Shown in pieces: positions 34,800 to 45,236 of a DNA stretch of 64,000 bases; the stretch's first letter is position 1; each line of letters opens with the position of its first letter. The notes beneath the pieces are model-generated. The model made no database searches. It saw nothing but the letters and a program-made list of their open reading frames with translations, and was not told the DNA's origin. A program made the translations under genes and the position numbers. The stretch lies in the NCBI GenBank assembly GCA_008704415.1, contig VXIS01000241.1, positions 1 through 64,000 of the forward strand, given 5' to 3'. Origin of the DNA: Sphaerosporella brunnea (Eukaryota > Ascomycota > Pezizomycetes > Pezizales > Pyronemataceae).

Positions 34800-35811
34800 G
34801 GGCCTTCGCTACGTAGCGGTACCGTGGATCTCAAATTGTGGCGGTTGCCAAATACGATTGTGGGTCTAAATCGCTCAGATAGGGTTCCATCTTCCGCCAT
34901 GCAGCCGAACAAGCTTCTCCCAACTCGGGGTCAACTTCATGTTTTTCCGCGTGATGGTCGAGGGTCTTGATCACCTAAACAAAAAATGGAAGAACCCAAC
35001 CAATGGTAGGGTAGGTTTGCTCGCCCGGCTGAAGAGTAGCGACCTTAAAAATTCTGAACACCTCTAAAAGCTCACGGAGCATGGTAATTTCATGCGCCCC
35101 AAGTATAAGAGGGTTGAACCGGGAGGACGGGCAGGGCGTCCCCGTTGCTAACATTACGGAGGGCCACAAGACTAGAAATACGTCCAGCATATTTGAGGTT
35201 GAGGACCAACGGGTAGGACAAGCCAAAATGAGTGTCCAGCAGGATAAATGTGAAGATTTCTACTTGATGATCAGTGACAATGCGTTATGGAGCTTAGATG
35301 AGTTCCGAAACTTGGCGATGATCCGCCGAGTCTTTGTCATAGCTGCTGCGTAGCCTGACAAAGTAAACAGGGGAATAACGCGGACTCCCGGCCGTAACAC
35401 ATCTCCGTCGTTGAAAAAATAATCCTCAGTGAGCGCTGATCCTTCCGAAAGCAAGCTTTTCCATGCAGCCTGACAGGCCAGGTCGCGAATGTGAGCCATA
35501 CATCTCACATGACCGTTTTTGGAGGTGAAATTGACGGGCAAGCTGGGGTTTTCACCGTCCGAAAGTGTTGTCGCAGTAGTATCCTTTTGGGATGCGGTAA
35601 ATGCACCTATAAGGGTGTCGATTCAGGAGGCATTGGCTGTCGTAACTGATGGGACCCGATGAACAAGATTATATTCCGTAAGAACTTCAAACAAATCACC
35701 GCATTGCTCCCGTCCCATATGACCTTGGGTAAGCGGAACAAAGTCCAAAAGGCCTGGTTTGAAATGTAGATCCTTATTGAGAAAGTTAACAGTGATTCCC
35801 ATGAAGACCAC
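34800..35811 (-). pseudogene. hAT transposase, decayed
   Basis: One minus-strand frame carries successive hAT signatures broken by stops: HFKPGLLDFVPLTQGHMG and a VTTANAS motif (35811-35623), VRCMAHIRDLACQAAWKSLL and RRIIAKFRNSSKLHNAL (35541-35260), CPTRWSSTSNMLDVFL (35226-34975), then AAWRKMEPYLSDLDP and, after a stop, DPRYRY (to about 34810). These follow the usual order of the hAT catalytic core. At least four in-frame stops make it non-functional. The N-terminal zinc finger is not found; the upstream side runs into the tandem repeat at 35815-36125. The C-terminal dimerisation region is not recognised downstream. Confidence 0.85.
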
Positions 35812-35814
35812 GGA

Positions 35815-36125
35815 TCTTCTTGATCAACAGCCAGAGAGAGGACGGATGTTCGTCATTAACAGCCAGAGACAAGCACGGAGCTTCTTTATACAAACAGAGG
35901 GACATGGACGGAGACGAACACACATCTTCTTGATCAACAGCCAGCGAGGAGGACAGAGACAAGGACCGGTCATCCTTATCCAAACAGATAGAGGAGGAAA
36001 AAGACGAGGACGGATCTTCTGATCAACAGCCAAAGAGGAAGACAGAGACGAGGACGGAGCTTCTTGATCAACACACAGAACCGAGGATGGAGACGAGAAC
36101 GGAGCTTGTTGATCAACAGACAGAG
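35815..36125. repeat. Degenerate tandem array, about 40-60 bp unit
   Basis: Units contain CTTCTTGATCAACAGCCAGA or TTGATCAACA followed by a purine-rich GAGGACGGAGACGAGGACGGA tract. About six to eight diverged copies are seen. The array abuts the N-terminal side of the decayed hAT transposase. Confidence 0.75.
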
Positions 36126-37389
36126 CTCCGCTAATTGGCATGACGGATCGGCTGTTCCGTCACTGCAGAATACCGACGCGCATACTCCTCCAAAGTCATG
36201 ACATTCAGCTGCTGGACTTTCCTGGCCCCCCTCGATATATTTGGACCATTTCCTTAAGACCCAGTTCGATCCATGCACGCGAAGGCACCAGTCGTGGGTC
36301 CAATTCAAATGGTCGGCACCAGCGTGACGCAGCAGCTCATTACAACGTTCAATGTTATCGGGTGTGTTTGACTGCAACGCCTCAGCCGCAATGAGCAGAG
36401 GTGCTGGCGAAAACAACCCCAACGCCAGTTCATTCACGGCAGTGACGCGGTTCGTGCCATTATCCAGTCCGCAAGCTTGCAACCCGCACCCCGAAAACCA
36501 GCCGGCTCTCAGGTTATTGGCAACGCGGTTGAGGAGGAGGCTGAGGCTGTTCGTAGAACGCCGCCGCGTGAAGAGGGCCGAGTGGGTGGAACTCGCCGTG
36601 AGGCGCACTGTGCCACCGCTGTTGGCATTGGTGCAGTTGCTCGGGACGCAACTGCACCTTGCAGCAGGCAGCGCGGTGTTGACACCGCGCATCGTATGCC
36701 AACAACAAACCCAGGGTGTTCGTGGCCCCATTGGCTGTGGCGATTGTCAGGGCATCACGACAGTCAGGAAACAACTGTGGCCGGCGGGTGAAGCCGCCTA
36801 CGCCCAGGGTTCCGAGCTTGACTGCAACGTACATACGACTTTACATTAAGTGGCGCTGTACTGATGGCTGCACAGCGTGTGGTCACCACACGGGTGTCTA
36901 CAAGTATAGAATATGGAACTACATGGGTTCAGTCTTGCACTTCTGAACCTCCAAACTCACTGCCTTCATGAGCTTTTTTCGAGAGAATCTTCTCTGTACT
37001 CTCCTTCACAGCATCGCATCAAGATGGCAAACCTCGTTGTAAACAGACTGTAATTGACGCTTCGATGATGACTTTACCTGTCTTCTGAAGCACATCTATT
37101 GCAGCATGGAATCGGGTCTCGACAGACTTATAGGACTCAACTTGCTGCATGGTTGGTCGTGATGGTGGTGGTGGTGGTGGTGGTGGTGGTCGATGGGGTG
37201 GTGGTTGATCGGGTGGTGGTGGATGGAGTGGTAGTCGAAAAGTTCTATCGTTGGACTTGGTGTAGGGTTGAAGGTATGGCGCAGGCGGCTATAAACCTGC
37301 AGCCCGCTCGAAATTTCAACGATTTCAGCAGCGTGCGGACGACGCCGAAAGTGGGCGAAGCGGTGGTAGAAGCGTGCGAAGTGGTGGGG
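36126..37389. other. No supported gene
   Basis: A 251-codon minus-strand frame (36731-35976) runs partly into the tandem repeat and shows no motif. A (GGT)n microsatellite lies at 37160-37235. A degenerate TIR-like TATGGCGCAGGCGGC at about 37275 resembles the TA-flanked MITE end. Confidence 0.35.
37160..37235. repeat. (GGT)n microsatellite
   Basis: Ten GGT units are followed by degenerate GGTGG/GATGG units. Its complement encodes a His-rich run, so the overlapping minus-strand frame is an artefact. Confidence 0.85.
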
Positions 37390-38965
37390 AGTCAACAATC
37401 GCTGGAAGCTGTTACTCTCAATGGAATTGGCTCAAACTGACAGATATAGGGCAGCAAAGGAAGGTCTTTCGTCCGCTGTATTCAGAGTTATCCCCCCATC
37501 GATGGTTGTTGTGTGGGGTAGCCGTCCAGGCAGTGTTCTCAACAGCCAGCCCGCCCGGCCGGCTGCGTTGGGCGGATGTGGGCTGATCAAAAAGCCCGGC
37601 TGGCTGTTTGGGCTGATCAAAAAGCCCGGCGGGCTGTTTGGGCTGCAGCCCACCATGACGACAAATACAACCACCATGATATAAACTACTGCTATGAAAT
37701 GAAACGTACATAAAGATGTTCGCCGTGGAAAATGATGACTATGAGGGAATCACTAGATAGGAGTTTACTATAGCATTACAGATCCTGATAAGTTTATTGG
37801 CGCTGATTGAACCCCGCCAACTCACAGTGGCTGGTCTGCACCGGAGATCACTCGCAGCCGGGCTGGCCCGACAAGTGGGCTGGGCTGTTTGGGCTGATGC
37901 AAAAAGCCCGCCGGGCTGGCTGCTTAAAGCAGCCGGCCCAGCCCGCCCGGCTGTTTGGGCTGGCTACTGAGAACACTGCGTCCAGGGGTCCTGTAGCTCC
38001 CATGGGTCAACAATAGCTGGAAGCTGTTACTCGGAATGGAATGGGCTCAAACTCACAGATTTAGGGCATCAAAGGATTCTCTTTCACATGCTGCTCTGAG
38101 ATTTATGCCCCCATAGATAGTAGTTGTGTGGGGTGGCCCCGCGGAGGTCCTGTGGTTTGTCCGGTTCAAAAGTATCTGGAAGCTGTTACTCTCAATGGAA
38201 TGAGCTCGAGCACACAGATATAGGGAACCAAAGGACACTCTTTCACCCGCTGTACTCAGATCTGTTCCCCCATACATGGTTCTCATGTGGGGTGGCCGTC
38301 TGGCGGTCCGGTAGCTCGCCGCGGTCATCAATAGCTGGAAGCTGTTACTCTGAATAAAATGGGCTCAACCTCACAGATATAGGGCACCCAAGGACCCTCT
38401 TTTACTCGCTATGCGTAGATTGATCCACCCACACATCGTTGTTCTGTGGGGTGGCCCCACGGAGTTCCTGTGGCTTGTCCGGTTCAAGGATAGCTGGAAG
38501 CTGTCACTCTCAATGGAATGAGCTCTAACTCACAGATATAGGGCATCAAAATACGCTCTTTCACTGGCTGTAATCAGATTTATCCCCCCATGGATGTTTG
38601 TCATATAGGGAGGCCGGGCGGGCCGCACTGTCGCTCTCCGGTCAAAATGTGATAACCGCCTGCACTCCGTATGGAATGAGATCAAACTTACAGATATAGG
38701 GCATCGAAAGACGCTCATTCTGGCACCATATGCAAATATATCCCCTCATGGAGGCTTGTCATCTTGGATGGCCCCACGGGGGATCCTGTGGCTCCCCTGG
38801 TCAAAATATCCTAAAGGCCTTTACTCTCGATGGAATGAGCTCAAACTTACGGATATTGAACACCCAAAGACACCCATCCTCCCACCGTATTCAAATCTAT
38901 CCCCCCATAGATGGTTGTCAGCTGGGGTGGCGCCAGGGTGGGTCCTGTGCAGTGACGCACACGAG
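37390..38965. repeat. Seven-unit tandem array, about 158-bp unit (satellite-like)
   Basis: Each unit begins near CTGGAAGCTGTTACTC, continues with CAATGGAATGAGCTCAAAC, ACAGATATAGGGCATCAAAG, a CTCTTTC block, ATTTATCCCCCCATAGATGG, and GTGGGGTGGCC...GGTCCTGTGG. Units begin near 37392, 38022, 38176, 38335, 38494, 38655 and 38813. The first is split by the hAT MITE 37531-37978. Conservation fades toward the right end. Confidence 0.85.
37523..37986. mobile_element. hAT MITE inserted in the tandem array, perfect 8-bp TSD
   Basis: Ends CAGTGTTCTCAACAGCC (37531) and GGCTACTGAGAACACTG (to 37978) are flanked by identical CGTCCAGG. Excising it restores the array unit (GCCGTCCAGG joined to GGTCCTGTAG). 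The 448-bp interior includes repeated GGGCTGATCAAAAAGCC motifs and a middle region (near 37660-37800) shared with copies at 59131 and 62799-63098. It is non-coding. Confidence 0.93.
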
Positions 38966-39110
38966 ACCGTGAGACGAGACTGAGAATGATTGAGAGACGG
39001 CGAGGACTGTCGAGACCGCTCGAGAATGGCGAGACTGACCGAGAATGACGGCGGCAGGCGAGACCCGGCGAGAATCTCTCCGGCGCGAATCTCGGGGCGG
39101 CGGCGAGGTG
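38950..39110. repeat. GAGAC-rich dispersed repeat, copy 2
   Basis: Direct-orientation relative of 30034-30190, beginning CAGTGACGCACACGAGAC at 38948. It lies immediately after the last unit of the 158-bp array. Confidence 0.7.
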
Positions 39111-40070
39111 AGACTCATCTATGTGGGGCAATGAGGGCGGGTACACTTCCCCTTGCAATTGGCACACAAGATGTTCGTCTGACAGTGTGATTCAAGAACA
39201 CGGCGTCTCGGGTAGACACCCGGCATTATGTAATATAGGGGTGGCCGGGTTGTCGACAGGGCGGCCGGGGCGGGGCGGGGTGGATCGGGGTCCGTTGAGG
39301 CGATCGCCGCCCCGTCGCGCCCAGTGCCCCGTCGGGGGGCCCCGACCCGTGCACAGTACTATCCGTGGGTTTTCGGTCTGTGAGGGAATCACTGTTTGCA
39401 CGTGGAACGGGGCGGACGTCAGGTCCCTGTTTATTGTATGGTTCGCCGAGGTCAAGGCATGCATCCCCGTTGCGTGAGGGAAACCCCATGTTGATTGCTC
39501 TAAAAGGCCGATGCGGACACCCGCGTTAACATTCCAGTCCGGGAAGTAGGAATCATCAGTGTCTGTGTTTTATATTTCTGACGTACAACTGTTTGTACGG
39601 TGAACAGGGCATGTGTAAGGTTCCGGTATAGCACGCTCGTACGCGCTACCAACGTGCGCTTTCAGACTGAGGACCGCTTGCTCTCAGACATATTGCTCTC
39701 TGAAGATCGCTTTGCCTGCCGTTAACCGACTTCCGGTCGCCGTCCCGCTGGATGACAGTGTATTTTAGCCGTTCGTGAGTTTCTTGGAACTGTATTGACG
39801 GGCTAAATGCGTTGGACGTGTCGGCGACTGAGAAAAGGCTAGGCACTATGGTGCAAGGGCCTTAGAACCATGATAGTGGTGGGCATAAGTAGAGGTGTCT
39901 CGTGGTGGGCACTCTGATGTGTGTCTTCACGCTGATTGTCCCCCACTGTCTTTGGCATTCTATGACCACACTATGGTGAAGCTGCACTTGTACGCACTTG
40001 GATGGTGGTTTCAGTGTTTGACCTATGAGTACGAGGCGACGGGGCCAAGTGAGATTCAGTGAAGCCACCA
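39111..40070. other. No supported gene
   Basis: A GC-rich patch (39240-39350) gives Pro/Arg-rich frames. Nothing else is recognised before the promoter at 40083. Confidence 0.4.
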
Positions 40071-40082
40071 ATACACCAGCAC

Positions 40083-40090
40083 TATAAAAG
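40083..40090 (+). promoter_or_regulatory. TATA box of the 40.3-kb gene
   Basis: TATAAAAG is followed about 25-30 bp later by a pyrimidine-rich initiator-like tract (CAGTCCTTCCTTTTCCTC). The first downstream ATG with a long frame is at 40315. This is one of the two strongest core-promoter signals in the window. Confidence 0.55.
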
Positions 40091-40314
40091 GGCACACCTC
40101 GTAACTTGCAGTCCTTCCTTTTCCTCTCACCTTCTCCCTCATTGAACCACGTACAACCTACACTATTCGCCATCCTCGGCTTCGCTCACCTCCGGCCCGC
40201 TATTCGTGATTGCTTGTTCCAGCTCTGCTTCTGCGCGACCGTTCGGCGTGCTCGACCTCGAGCACCTCGAGCATCGGCGTCGTGCTCGACCTCACGTGAC
40301 GTCGAGCACCGAAA

Positions 40315-40868
40315 ATGAGCGCGCGACCCGCGCTCCGCAGCGGGCCGGCGAACGCCGACCTGCCAATCGTCATGCAGGCCACGCCCGCTGCTCAACGCAT
40401 ACCGACACGGCCACCTACACGCCTCAAACGTCCGTACCAAGCGACGATAGCTGACGAGCAGCGGTTGTGGACCACCGGCGCGATTTGGATCGATATAATG
40501 CTGCCCCTGGGGACCTACCGGAGCTCGCTCACTTACCAAACCTGAACCAAGCAGCGTCCGCAGCTCAAAGCCTACCAGCATGCTCACCGACATGCCTCGA
40601 ACGTCCGTACCAAGCAACGATAGCTCACCAGGCCCCCCGCGACAGGCCCCAATTGTTCACCTACGCCGAGGTGGAACTTCTCATTCGCATTGCTGCTTCA
40701 TCGCGCGATGCGGCGGGTATCTGTGCCAGGTGCATCCGCCAATTGAAGAGCCACGCGGCTAGACCGGAGGATATCAAGGAGGTAGTGAAGACCGTTATTC
40801 GCAGGGTTGAGGATGGAGGCTTCGCAAATCGCCGTGAAGGTGGTGCAAACAAGGAGGAGGAAGCATAA
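40315..40868 (+). pseudogene. Hypothetical protein, helical C-terminus; probably frameshifted
   Basis: Translation from ATG 40315 gives MSARPALRSGPANAD... and the motif RPYQATIADEQ. Around 40455-40470 the coding-like frame changes to DHRRDLDRYNAAPGDLPEL, runs through a second RPYQATIA copy, and ends with a helical region LFTYAEVELLIRIAASSRD and KEVVKTVIRRVEDGG before the stop at 40868. The DNA at 40381-40455 is duplicated at 40562-40635, explaining the repeated motif. A diverged copy of the C-terminal part lies at 62283-62580. No known family is recognised. Confidence 0.4.
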
Positions 40869-41240
40869 GGGCTTTGCACGTTTATTCCGTAGAAATCGGC
40901 GGCGAAGAAGGCTTGTATGCAAAATTACGCAATTTTTATCGCATTTTGACTTTATCATTGAAATCCAGCCAGGTAGGGGGGCCATTGGATGCTTTGTAGG
41001 CTTGTGTTTGCACCCAGATATATATCTTTCCAGCGACCGAGAATCCTCATCATTGACCGCAAGCTCATCTCCTGCCGTATCATGTCTGCGCCTTCTTGAC
41101 GTGCGGGGCCGTTTGAATATTGAACAAAGTCCGCCGGTCCGCACCCCTACTTTGATACATATTCTCGATCAACGTCTGATATATGAATATAAGCTCGAAT
41201 ACAAGGTAGGAAACAGACACTGATTTGGTCGGTCGAACCC
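40640..41240. repeat. Dispersed duplicated segment, copy 1 (partner 62283-62900)
   Basis: Blocks shared with 62283-62880 include TACGCCGAGGTG, CTTCTCATCCGC/CATTCGC, AAGAGCCACGCGGCTAGAC and GTTTATT/CATT neighbourhoods further on. The copies agree best over the helical coding region and then drift apart. Confidence 0.6.
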
Positions 41241-42089
41241 CTGCCAACAATATCAAGAACGAAAGCCAGTTGCACTTCCACCGTGAAACCCTTTCTGGTA
41301 GGAGCGACTAAACCTCCGTCAATAGTCAGGTCGCGCAGAATTAGAACTGTCTGTCTCCTTTGGAATGAGCAACAATTGCCAAAGCTGGCGGCGGTGGCCA
41401 TTGGCAAGCTGTTACACATAGGCATGCCCTCAGAGTTCAAAAGTACCGCAAGGCAGCAACGAATCTGTTCTCATCAGGAACACAGCAGCTTCAAAAATTG
41501 CCAAAGCAGCGGTGCGTGATGGGGCATCGCTGTGGTTTGGGTTCGCCGGCGCCAGCAGAATTTTATTGTTTTGTGGTGTTGTGGTGCTATGCCGCTGAAG
41601 CGTCCGAAAGGGAACCAAGTACGTCTCGAGGTACTCATTCTTTTGACGCACGGTTGTATCGGAGCGTCCGTTTCTCAAAATCGGACAGGTTTGAACACAA
41701 ATACCATAAACCTTGCACGTTATGAACGCACGAAAAAACATACAAACGTGGCTAAAACTGGCAAAAACAAACCTATGTTCCTCACGGCCCGGGCGGTCTG
41801 CAGGTCGGCCTGGACGGTCTGCCATAGTCCAGTGAGGTCCGTGCTCATCAGAGGACTGAAGCGATCCAGTCCGCGATTGATCCGGGACTGGAGAACCTGG
41901 TCCATGAGTTCGGAGGACTGGACCAGCCTGCAGTCCTCACATATGTGATATCCATATGCCCTGAGCCTGAACGTGAAAGCGGTGCGCATTATGGTCGGGC
42001 TAACACGCTCCGAAGAAAAAAAAATCCCGCTAACGAGGACGTGCTGAGGCTCAGGAGGCTGCGGCTTATCCCCAACCGACTCCGGTAGA

Positions 42090-43150
42090 TGATGACATGT
42101 GGTTTTTTGTTTGTTTTAATCATATTGCATTTGGCCGCTTGCGGCCATGGCATGTTAAATACAGAATCATCGCCACCCCTAGGCATTACGCCTACTCTGG
42201 GGCACGCTCCTCCGAAGGAAAAGGAAGCAAGGAAAGCGCAACTGATAGCGTCATACAAAGGAAGTACGTGATAGAAGAACCGAAAAGCAAAGAGAACATG
42301 GTCAGAAGAACTCAGTTGGCCACCTTTGGCCATAGTCCCACATGCGTGCTACCTAGGAAACCCATCACTACTCCTGTACAGCGGCCATCCGCCAGCAAAT
42401 CTCTTACTGACGTGTTCGTTTTCCTCCTCTTTTTCCCTTTCTCACGCGTGGCCTCCGCCACTGCCTTCCACAGCGTCCGGTGTTCTTCGCGCCATTGGTG
42501 GAAGGTCTTGAAGAGGTGGTCACGCGTCTGCGTGGGCCTCTTGGGACAGAACCAGCACTTATCGTCCGCCCGCCGTCCCGTCTTGTGGAGGTATGGTGCC
42601 GTGGGCGCCTTCTGCAGCCGTAGCTGGAAGAACCGTGCTGCTAGCGACTTTCTGGTCCGGAAGGCAGTTTTGTTGGTACCTTTCGGACGCTTGTAGTAGC
42701 TTTTCGGGGCGCACTGCTTCGCAAGCCAGGCTTCGCGGTCTTGGTGCTTGGCCAGAGTAACTTCTCGTGCGATGTGAGCGAGCGAGGTGGTGTCGAGGAT
42801 GCGGTCGGGCGCAGCCGGAGACTTGCTTTCCGCGGCTGCTTTCGCGCGTTTGTCTGCGGCCTCATTTCCGTGCACCCCTTCATGTCCGGGAACCCAGTGG
42901 TATTTGGTGGTCCAGCCGGCCCCAAGTAGCTGGCGTTCTCTCTTGGCAATGCCTGGCAAAACCCATTGGCCAGGACCAGGTGCGGTGCTTCGTAAACGTT
43001 TGAGAGCGGACTGTGCGTCCACAAATATGTGGACCGTACCAGCTGTGGATCCCTCAGGGAGGTGGTGGGTAGCCAGATCTAGACCCGCGGCAATGCCCAT
43101 CATTTCCGCGTCAAAAGCTTCTTTGTTGTGGCCGATGTGATGACATGTGG
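42090..43150 (-). mobile_element. 5'-truncated LINE with 13-bp TSD
   Basis: TGATGACATGTGG occurs at 42090-42102 and again at 43138-43150, bracketing a 1035-bp minus-strand insertion. At its 3' end (low coordinates) is a short T-rich run (the A-rich tail) and the hairpin GGCCGC/GCGGCC near 42131-42146. It is inserted in the hAT C-terminal coding sequence. The 5' truncation and long TSD are typical of target-primed reverse transcription. Confidence 0.9.
42312..43137 (-). CDS. LINE ORF2 C-terminus: RNase H plus CCHC-like zinc motif (5'-truncated)
   Basis: The open frame begins inside the element, so the endonuclease and reverse transcriptase are gone. RNase H features are visible: an acidic core around NKEAFDAEMMGIAAGL (Glu), VHIFVDAQSALKRL (Asp), and HWVPGHEGVHGNEAADKRAK (His and Asp). 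The Cys-rich segment DDKCWFCPKRPTQTRDHLF (C-x2-C...H) follows, typical of fungal and plant LINE ends. The frame has no stop until 42312, so the insertion is fairly young. Codons upstream of 43137 belong to the hAT host, not the LINE. Confidence 0.9.
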
Positions 43151-43560
43151 TTGAATCACTGGCAAACAAAGCGGCGGGCTCAACAACAGGCAGACCGGCG
43201 AGATGCATTGGAAATTTTCCAAGAAGAAGCACCGCTGGAACCGGGGGCGGTTACAGATGTGATTGCATATTCGGCGCTCAAAAGAGCTGTTCCCAAGTGG
43301 AAAGACCTTGCAAAAATGGCTCTGGATTTCTGTCAATACCCGGCATATCTGCTGAGGCAGAGCGGGTGTTCAGCAGCGCTAATATTACTCTCGACGACCG
43401 TGGTTGCCAGCTCAATGACGAAGCTATCAACGCCTAGGAGAGCCTGAATGGTTGGCAACGGGATGGGCTCATGAGTGCAAGCCATGCTGAAATTACCGAG
43501 CTTGAGGAGATGCTAAATGCGCTCTGTATCCAGCAACTAAATGGCGGGAGGGTTGAATAG
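43138..43560 (+). pseudogene. hAT transposase C-terminal (dimerisation) region
   Basis: Contains the diagnostic LAKMALDF...GISAEAERVFSSA...LDDRGCQL...ESLNGWQRDGL string of hAT enzymes, with one frameshift near 43318 and one in-frame TAG at 43435. It joins seamlessly to 42035-42102 if the LINE is removed. The following sequence (43613-43720) resembles the 3' region at 31128-30929. Confidence 0.85.
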
Positions 43561-43839
43561 CCTGAGCGGGAGGCATAAAAGAGTTTTGGACCAGGCGGAG
43601 GATAAATGAACTACATGGCCGGCGGTTGGTATGTGGAGTTTGAGAGCGTGGATGGTTTGTATATAAAATCCTTGTGTAATACATTACCGCGCTGGAAGTA
43701 TCCAGACGACTGGACCGCCTGCAGGCTTAACCATAGACCATCATCGCCTGCAATCATTGCGCCGAGACACAAACGCCCAACCTCAACACATGCCTCTGTG
43801 GCAAGATGACATTCCACCTAGGCTGGGTCCAACGTTAGC

Positions 43840-44410
43840 CTATTGCGGAAAAACGGCGAATGGAAGTCGAAAATACCAAGTCGATGAGGAAAAATACGTT
43901 TTATTCCGCGCCTTGACAGTTTCATGTTTGCTAATTAGCCTTTCGACGGGCCAGCGCTTCCAATTTGTCCTATCCAAGATTAGTGAATGCATCAATCTAA
44001 GGTTAGTCAATGCATCAATCTTCTTGAACTCGGCTTCGTACACCTTATAGCAACTATCCTGGATATCGGCATCCGCCTCCAGCTGTTCGAGGAGCTGTCT
44101 CTGGTCGTCATGGCTCAGCTCCTGGGTGGTGCTTATATCACGCTGGTTCCCATTAAGCTGAGGCTATGAAGGTTGGCCTGGCGATTCAAAACCGTAGCCA
44201 GACCCTGCGTCATGTTGACTTGCTGATTGTGAATCGCCTGAAGCGGCTGCGGGACAACTGGCTGCTGTGGATGCACTGGGGCTGGAAGTACCCCGCCGGG
44301 CACGACCAGAGCGACATGCACAGGAACAGGACGAGGCACCATTATCGGACGGCACTTTCGCTTGTTGATGCCAGCGAACTCCAGGGAGACCAGGGGTGCC
44401 AATCGACGGC
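43840..44410 (-). pseudogene. Decayed coding region, unknown (helical, polar)
   Basis: Minus-strand reads include a proline-rich stretch (VPVHVALVVPGGVLPAPVHP), NMTQGLATVLNRQAN and, in a shifted frame, NGNQRDISTTQELSHDD, QRQLLEQLEADADIQD and YEAEFKKIDALTNLR. The compositional continuity suggests one gene with a frameshift near 44160. No family is recognised. It might belong to the same gene as the 66-bp repeats just upstream. Confidence 0.35.
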
Positions 44411-44584
44411 CGGCCCGTAGGGCAAACGGGGCCAGACAAAGTACGCCGGGCTGGGGCGCGTCTCGCGCTTGTCGGATAGGCTCCGGGTGACATTGTCAAT
44501 GTTTGGATGGCTGACAGGCGCCTTTGAGTGCCGGTTGTGCCGGTATCTCGATCGCGCCCATCACAGGGCAATCTCCGAACGAAG

Positions 44585-44865
44585 GTGCTGGATTGGATCG
44601 TCTTCGCCGTGAACGTTCGGAAGATGACCATACCGCTCGTGGAGTTGGTGCTGGATTCGATCCTCGTCGCCGTGATCTTGAAGAGCGGCATTGCCATCTT
44701 CCGAACGTTCACGGCGACGACGATCCACTCTGGGACCACTAACTGCACGAGCGTCATGGTCATCTTTCGAAGGTTCATGGCGACGACGATCCACTCTGGA
44801 ACCACTAACTGCACGAGCGTCATGGTCATGTTCCGAACGTTCACGGTGACGACGATCCTAGGTGG
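44585..44865. repeat. 66-bp tandem repeat (about 3-4 copies)
   Basis: The unit contains TTCACGGCGACGACGATCCA, CTCTGGGACCACTAACTGCA and CGAGCGTCATGGTCAT. Two units are nearly identical (44708-44840) and outer ones are degenerate. Because 66 is a multiple of three, all frames translate as 22-residue repeats (for example charged ERSEDDHDARAV on the minus strand). Confidence 0.85.
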
Positions 44866-45049
44866 TCGGAACCCCGGCATCCCTGGCCGGTTATCGGTAT
44901 TCTGGGACACCGTGCACGGGTGTTTGTGTGCCGTGCCGTTTCCGTGGTCTCTGAGGACATATTCATGTGGTGGTCTTATTTCGGTATCGCTGGTTGGTTA
45001 TAGTATTATGGGGTACTGTGTATGGTGCCGTGCCGTTTCCGTGGTCGGA

Positions 45050-45236
45050 GATATTTTGGGTGCCTGGCGAGCCCGGTGGGCGCCTGCATGTCACGCAGCC
45101 CATCCGGCGCCCGTGGGCACCTGGATCTCCGTTCAAAATATCTAGTCCAAACGGGCCTCGATTTGAAAAGCCCGTTTACTTCAAACGGGGTCCGACCTCG
45201 CCGAAAGCCTGACTGGCCGGTCTATTAACAGCCCTG
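45050..45236. mobile_element. Terminal fragment of the CAGGGC-type hAT derivative
   Basis: The end GACTGGCCGGTCTATTAACA...GCCCTG at 45236 and the block GTCCAAACGGGCC...GAAAAGCCCGTTT match the right part of the element at 11204-11851. No opposite end or TSD was found. Confidence 0.6.

Larger units (their letters stand above)
41776..43720 (+). mobile_element. hAT remnant interrupted by a LINE
   Basis: A GGACTGG/GGTCTGC-rich terminal-like region spans 41776-41945. Transposase C-terminal coding is visible before (42035-42102, AEAQEAAAYPQPTPVDDDMW) and after (43138-43560) the LINE. After the insertion come LNHWQTKRRAQQQ, PKWKDLAKMALDF, a frameshift, GISAEAERVFSSANITLDD, then a stop and ESLNGWQRDGLM before the stop at 43557. 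The order matches the hAT dimerisation region. The exact outer ends are not defined. Confidence 0.7.

Noticed and set aside
35976..36731. 251-codon minus-strand frame as the hAT N-terminus
   Set aside because: It shows no zinc-finger or hAT motif, and its end runs into the tandem repeat; continuity with the hAT core cannot be shown.
37096..37398. His-rich minus-strand frame
   Set aside because: The His run is only the translation of a (GGT)n microsatellite.
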